49,409 nt of DNA from DASWJS01 sp036397035 (GTDB lineage: Bacteria > Actinomycetota > AC-67), in the NCBI GenBank assembly GCA_036397035.1, contig DASWJS010000038.1:1-49409 (forward strand), given 5' to 3'. This document shows, one piece after another, positions 46,739-49,409 of the stretch. Every line of letters begins with the position of its first letter. Positions within the stretch are counted from its first letter, which is position 1. The position numbers and the translations under genes were made by a program. The notes under the pieces were generated by a model. The model saw only the letters and a program-made list of their open reading frames with translations. It was not told where the DNA came from and did no database searches.

Positions 46739-49409
46739 CTATGTGAAGCAGCGGTCCTTCGGCGTGATCCGGAGCTTCGTCGCACGGATGCGCAGGTAGG
46801 GCTGCTGGTGGTAGCGATCGAAACTAAGCCGGGCATCCGCGGTATATGAGCCCAACCTCGTATGGGCGTCGATCGTCGTGAGCAGGTCCACGAAGAACAT
46901 CTCGCTCTGAGCTAGGTTGACGGGTATCTCGACGTTGTTCCACGTGACCATTCCGGAGTCCTGGTGGGTGTACGAGCAGAACTTGGTCCAGGGGTGGCTC
47001 CCGTACGTCATCCGGCACCCTTTCTCACTGAGGTTCCCCGGCTTCATCGCATCCTGAACCGTGCTCGTCCATTCACTGGTCCCGATGCCGGTCTTGTGCC
47101 CGGCCTTCACGATCGATGTGAGATCGGCCCACGCGTAGCCCGGCTCCCAGGGACACGCGATCTCGCCGAGTTCGCAGAGGGCGTCCAAGCCATCGGGCAG
47201 GAGCCCCGAGGTATCACCCTCCCCGCGGCCCAAGACCGTCCACCACAGTTCCACCTTCGCGTCCTGCCACGTCGGGCAGTTGCTCCCGCTGCACGTGATG
47301 GCGACCGGGAAGCCGACCCGTCCCCGCACCGTGATCTTCGCGTCCTCCTCTCCGGATTGGGGGATCAGCGTCCACTTCCCGGTCGCCTGCACTTCGGTGT
47401 ATTGGAGCGCCGAATTCGCAGTCGGCCAGTCGGTCACGTCACCCAAAGCCTTCTGCTCGGGTCCCTTTTCGACCTCCCGTGGACGCACCTCCCCCGCCCA
47501 CGTGCCCCAGAGGTAGGTGTACGGGTCGCAGTCCGCGCTCTGAGCGTCGGCGATCTCCAGCATGAGCGGGTCCGACTCGCTCGTCGGCGGTCCCTCGGCG
47601 GCGGGAGGCTGTTCAAGGTCGCATGGCGTCGGGGCGGTGAACGCCGCGGCGCACAGCTCGTCCTCGTCATCGGCCGCGAACTCGGTCTGGACTTGGGCAG
47701 TGAGCATCGCCTCCTCGGCGACGAGAGTCACGTCCTGGGTGGCCACCGCATCGGACGCGATCGCACCCTCGAAGGCCGCGAGCGACGGGAAGACGGCGGC
47801 CTCGGCACCGTCACATCGGTCCGCTACCCAATCTCCCTGAAACACGAAGGCGAATTCGATCCGGTCGCTGGTCCCCAGCGCAGCAGGCGAAAGCGAGAAC
47901 GAGAAGGCGTCGCCGCCGGATGCGAGCGTTCCTGGGACGGAGTCGATCACCCCTTCGTCCAGAGCGAAGACCATCTCTGCCGAGGACGGGGAGAATGCGC
48001 TCTGATCCCATGAGACCTCTGCGCTGAACCCTGTTAAAGGATCCACGATGAAGGGGACCTTGTTCCCGGCAAGGACCATGTCACACCCTCGAACATGGAA
48101 CGGCACATTCGGGCTCCAGAGCCCGAGTCGGCGGTTTCTCACGGGGTCGGGAAGGCAGTCCCTTCCGTCGGATAGCGAGTCTGCACACGCCCACGGGCCC
48201 GCGACGGTAGCGACCGGGTCCATGCGTAGCGTCACCGAATCCCACGAAGCCGGCACTCTGAATTGGGCCGTTCCGAGGTCGACGACGCGGGGCCCGACGG
48301 GCACCGTCACGCCGGCGGAGGCGGGTTTGACGCGGAACGGGAGGTTCACGGTTCCGTCCCGCCAGCGGGAGCCATTGCCTGCGGCCGGCTGTGTGAACTC
48401 GACCCCCAAGACGCGAGTCGTGACGACGGCAGTGGACAGGGGGAAGTCGTACGGAATGAAACCGCTACCTCCACGCGCGACCTCCGAGAAGCTGATCGGG
48501 CCTGCGGTCAGGGCCAGTCCGATGTCCGAGCACGTCGCGGTGCGCGACGCAGTCGTGGGATCGATGGCCGAGACCGAACATGGCATATCGGGGATCTCGG
48601 CCGAGCCGGGAGGAGCGCTGGCCTCGACAACGACGAAGCCACCGCCTGCCTCAAACGTCGGGGCATCCCAGACCCCGACGTTGCCCGCTCTGTCGACGGC
48701 GTCAACCTCAACTCGATATGTGGCACCGACCGAAAGCCCGGCCGGTGGCGTTCGGTACCAGTCGCCGTCCGGCCCCCCGACGAGAACCTGGGCGCCTCCG
48801 CTCTGGGGAATGAGCGTGAAGGTCACTCCCTGCTCCTCGATGCCCGCGAGCGCATCGCCGACCCTGGCGAACAGCGGTTGCTGAGGGAACAGAGTCTGGG
48901 AACCCTCTTGAGGAACAACCGCAGTTATCTCGGGGCTCGTAGAGTCGGCGAGGACCGACAACGGGACAGCCACCTTGCTGTTGTTCCCGCCGTCGGTTGC
49001 CGTGAGATCGATCACGTACGTGCCATCGTCAATAGGGTCCGCTTCGTCGTCGATGCCGTCCCATGCGTAGGAGACGTTGCCCGTCCCCGAAGCGGTCATG
49101 ACCAACATCGTGCCCTGCTTGATCTGCAAGGTCCAGGAGATCGGCGTCCATGTATCGGTCAGCGTGGCCGTGATCGTCGTTTCGTCCTTCACGCCGTCGC
49201 CGTTCGGGCTGAACGCCTCGTTCGACACCGCGAGGTCGCTCACCGCCGGAGGCGTCGTGTCGCGGACGACCTCCGCGGTCACGACGGCGACGTTTGCCGC
49301 CTGATCGGTCATCTCCAGCGTCACGTCGTAGGCGCCGTCCTGGCTCGCGCCGGAGCCGTCCCACGCACCGTCAACGTTGGTACCGGACCCAGTGGCCGAG
49401 TAGAGGACC
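46739..49409 (-). CDS. Large secreted protein with FlgD-like Ig repeats (5' end beyond window)
   Basis: The open frame runs from the window edge to TAG at 46739-46741, at least 889 residues. The visible N-terminal part carries two FlgD-like Ig repeats with W-D-G...DGAYDVTLEMTDQAAN and AWDGIDDEADPIDDGTYVIDLTATDGGNN, and the FSPNGDGVKDE linker motif typical of gliding/surface proteins. A further Ig-like repeat (TYRVEVDAVDRAGNVG) follows. A long strand-rich region with Cys pairs (CADSLSDGRDC, CSGSNC) leads to a C-terminal part with LRIRATKLRITPKDRCFT. Base composition is lower in GC than the housekeeping genes. A surface or adhesion role is inferred only. Confidence 0.75.
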   Translation of the reverse strand, partial: VLYSATGSGTNVDGAWDGSGASQDGAYDVTLEMTDQAANVAVVTAEVVRDTTPPAVSDLAVSNEAFSPNGDGVKDETTITATLTDTWTPISWTLQIKQGTMLVMTASGTGNVSYAWDGIDDEADPIDDGTYVIDLTATDGGNNSKVAVPLSVLADSTSPEITAVVPQEGSQTLFPQQPLFARVGDALAGIEEQGVTFTLIPQSGGAQVLVGGPDGDWYRTPPAGLSVGATYRVEVDAVDRAGNVGVWDAPTFEAGGGFVVVEASAPPGSAEIPDMPCSVSAIDPTTASRTATCSDIGLALTAGPISFSEVARGGSGFIPYDFPLSTAVVTTRVLGVEFTQPAAGNGSRWRDGTVNLPFRVKPASAGVTVPVGPRVVDLGTAQFRVPASWDSVTLRMDPVATVAGPWACADSLSDGRDCLPDPVRNRRLGLWSPNVPFHVRGCDMVLAGNKVPFIVDPLTGFSAEVSWDQSAFSPSSAEMVFALDEGVIDSVPGTLASGGDAFSFSLSPAALGTSDRIEFAFVFQGDWVADRCDGAEAAVFPSLAAFEGAIASDAVATQDVTLVAEEAMLTAQVQTEFAADDEDELCAAAFTAPTPCDLEQPPAAEGPPTSESDPLMLEIADAQSADCDPYTYLWGTWAGEVRPREVEKGPEQKALGDVTDWPTANSALQYTEVQATGKWTLIPQSGEEDAKITVRGRVGFPVAITCSGSNCPTWQDAKVELWWTVLGRGEGDTSGLLPDGLDALCELGEIACPWEPGYAWADLTSIVKAGHKTGIGTSEWTSTVQDAMKPGNLSEKGCRMTYGSHPWTKFCSYTHQDSGMVTWNNVEIPVNLAQSEMFFVDLLTTIDAHTRLGSYTADARLSFDRYHQQPYLRIRATKLRITPKDRCFT

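Noticed and set aside
46739..49409. Flagellar hook-assembly FlgD
   Set aside because: Only the Ig-like repeat type is shared; the protein lacks the FlgD N-terminal motif in the visible part, is much too long, and no flagellar genes are nearby.

Overview
The window is about 49 kb of high-GC bacterial chromosome. It looks like an Actinomycetota (actinobacterial) genome, probably an early-branching, uncultured-type lineage. Evidence for the phylum: a DUF2469 protein next to rnhB, a WhiG/FliA sigma factor beside xerC, a SepIVA-like coiled-coil protein between coaD and the DUF177-rpmF-rnc block, a MoeZ-type ThiF-rhodanese fusion, and an N-terminally anchored FtsY. Unusual for the common Actinobacteria are the short EF-Ts (about 203 aa), the archaeal/eukaryal-type ProRS and the ATP-type (not GTP-type) PEP carboxykinase. 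No tRNA, rRNA, CRISPR array, insertion sequence or prophage was found.

Layout. 106-6737 (minus): a methyltransferase, proS, ispG, rseP, dxr and cdsA (isoprenoid, site-2 protease and phospholipid genes). 6761-11127 (minus): frr, pyrH, tsf, rpsB, a secreted M23 peptidase and the WhiG/FliA sigma factor, followed by xerC. 12106-15085 (plus): a 36-aa membrane protein, yraN, comM and dprA. 15108-21006 (minus): a secreted metzincin-like protein, DUF2469, rnhB, two signal peptidases, rplS, trmD, rimM, khpA and rpsP. 21007-21446 holds what looks like a frameshifted gene remnant. 21447-27902 (minus): ffh, ftsY, smc and a small coiled-coil protein. 28108-29570: acylphosphatase and MoeZ. 29666-33287: two tandem paralogous anchored binding proteins. 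33355-41211 (minus): mutM, rnc, rpmF, DUF177, sepIVA-like, coaD, rsmD, recG and a FakA/DAK-like kinase, with rpmB divergent. 41486-44103: a lone response regulator, thiD, thiL and a dodecin. 44188-45753: pckA. 45754-49409: a lower-GC accessory end with a large FlgD-Ig-like secreted protein (cut by the window edge), a small secreted partner and a decayed stretch.

How the genes work together. Most of the window is two classic housekeeping neighbourhoods: translation (rpsB-tsf-frr, rpsP-rimM-trmD-rplS, rpmB, rpmF, rnc) and protein export (ffh, ftsY, lepB pair, rseP). Genome maintenance is also well represented (smc, recG, mutM, xerC, dprA, comM, rnhB). The parts least explained by known synteny are the tandem binding-protein pair with a shared near-identical leader, the metzincin-like protein that lacks one zinc histidine, and the secreted pair at the right edge.

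Regulatory signals stand out. At least ten genes have a TANNNT box 6-9 nt before the start codon and no obvious ribosome-binding site, which suggests widespread leaderless transcription. pckA carries a TGTGA-N6-TCACA palindrome over its predicted transcription start.
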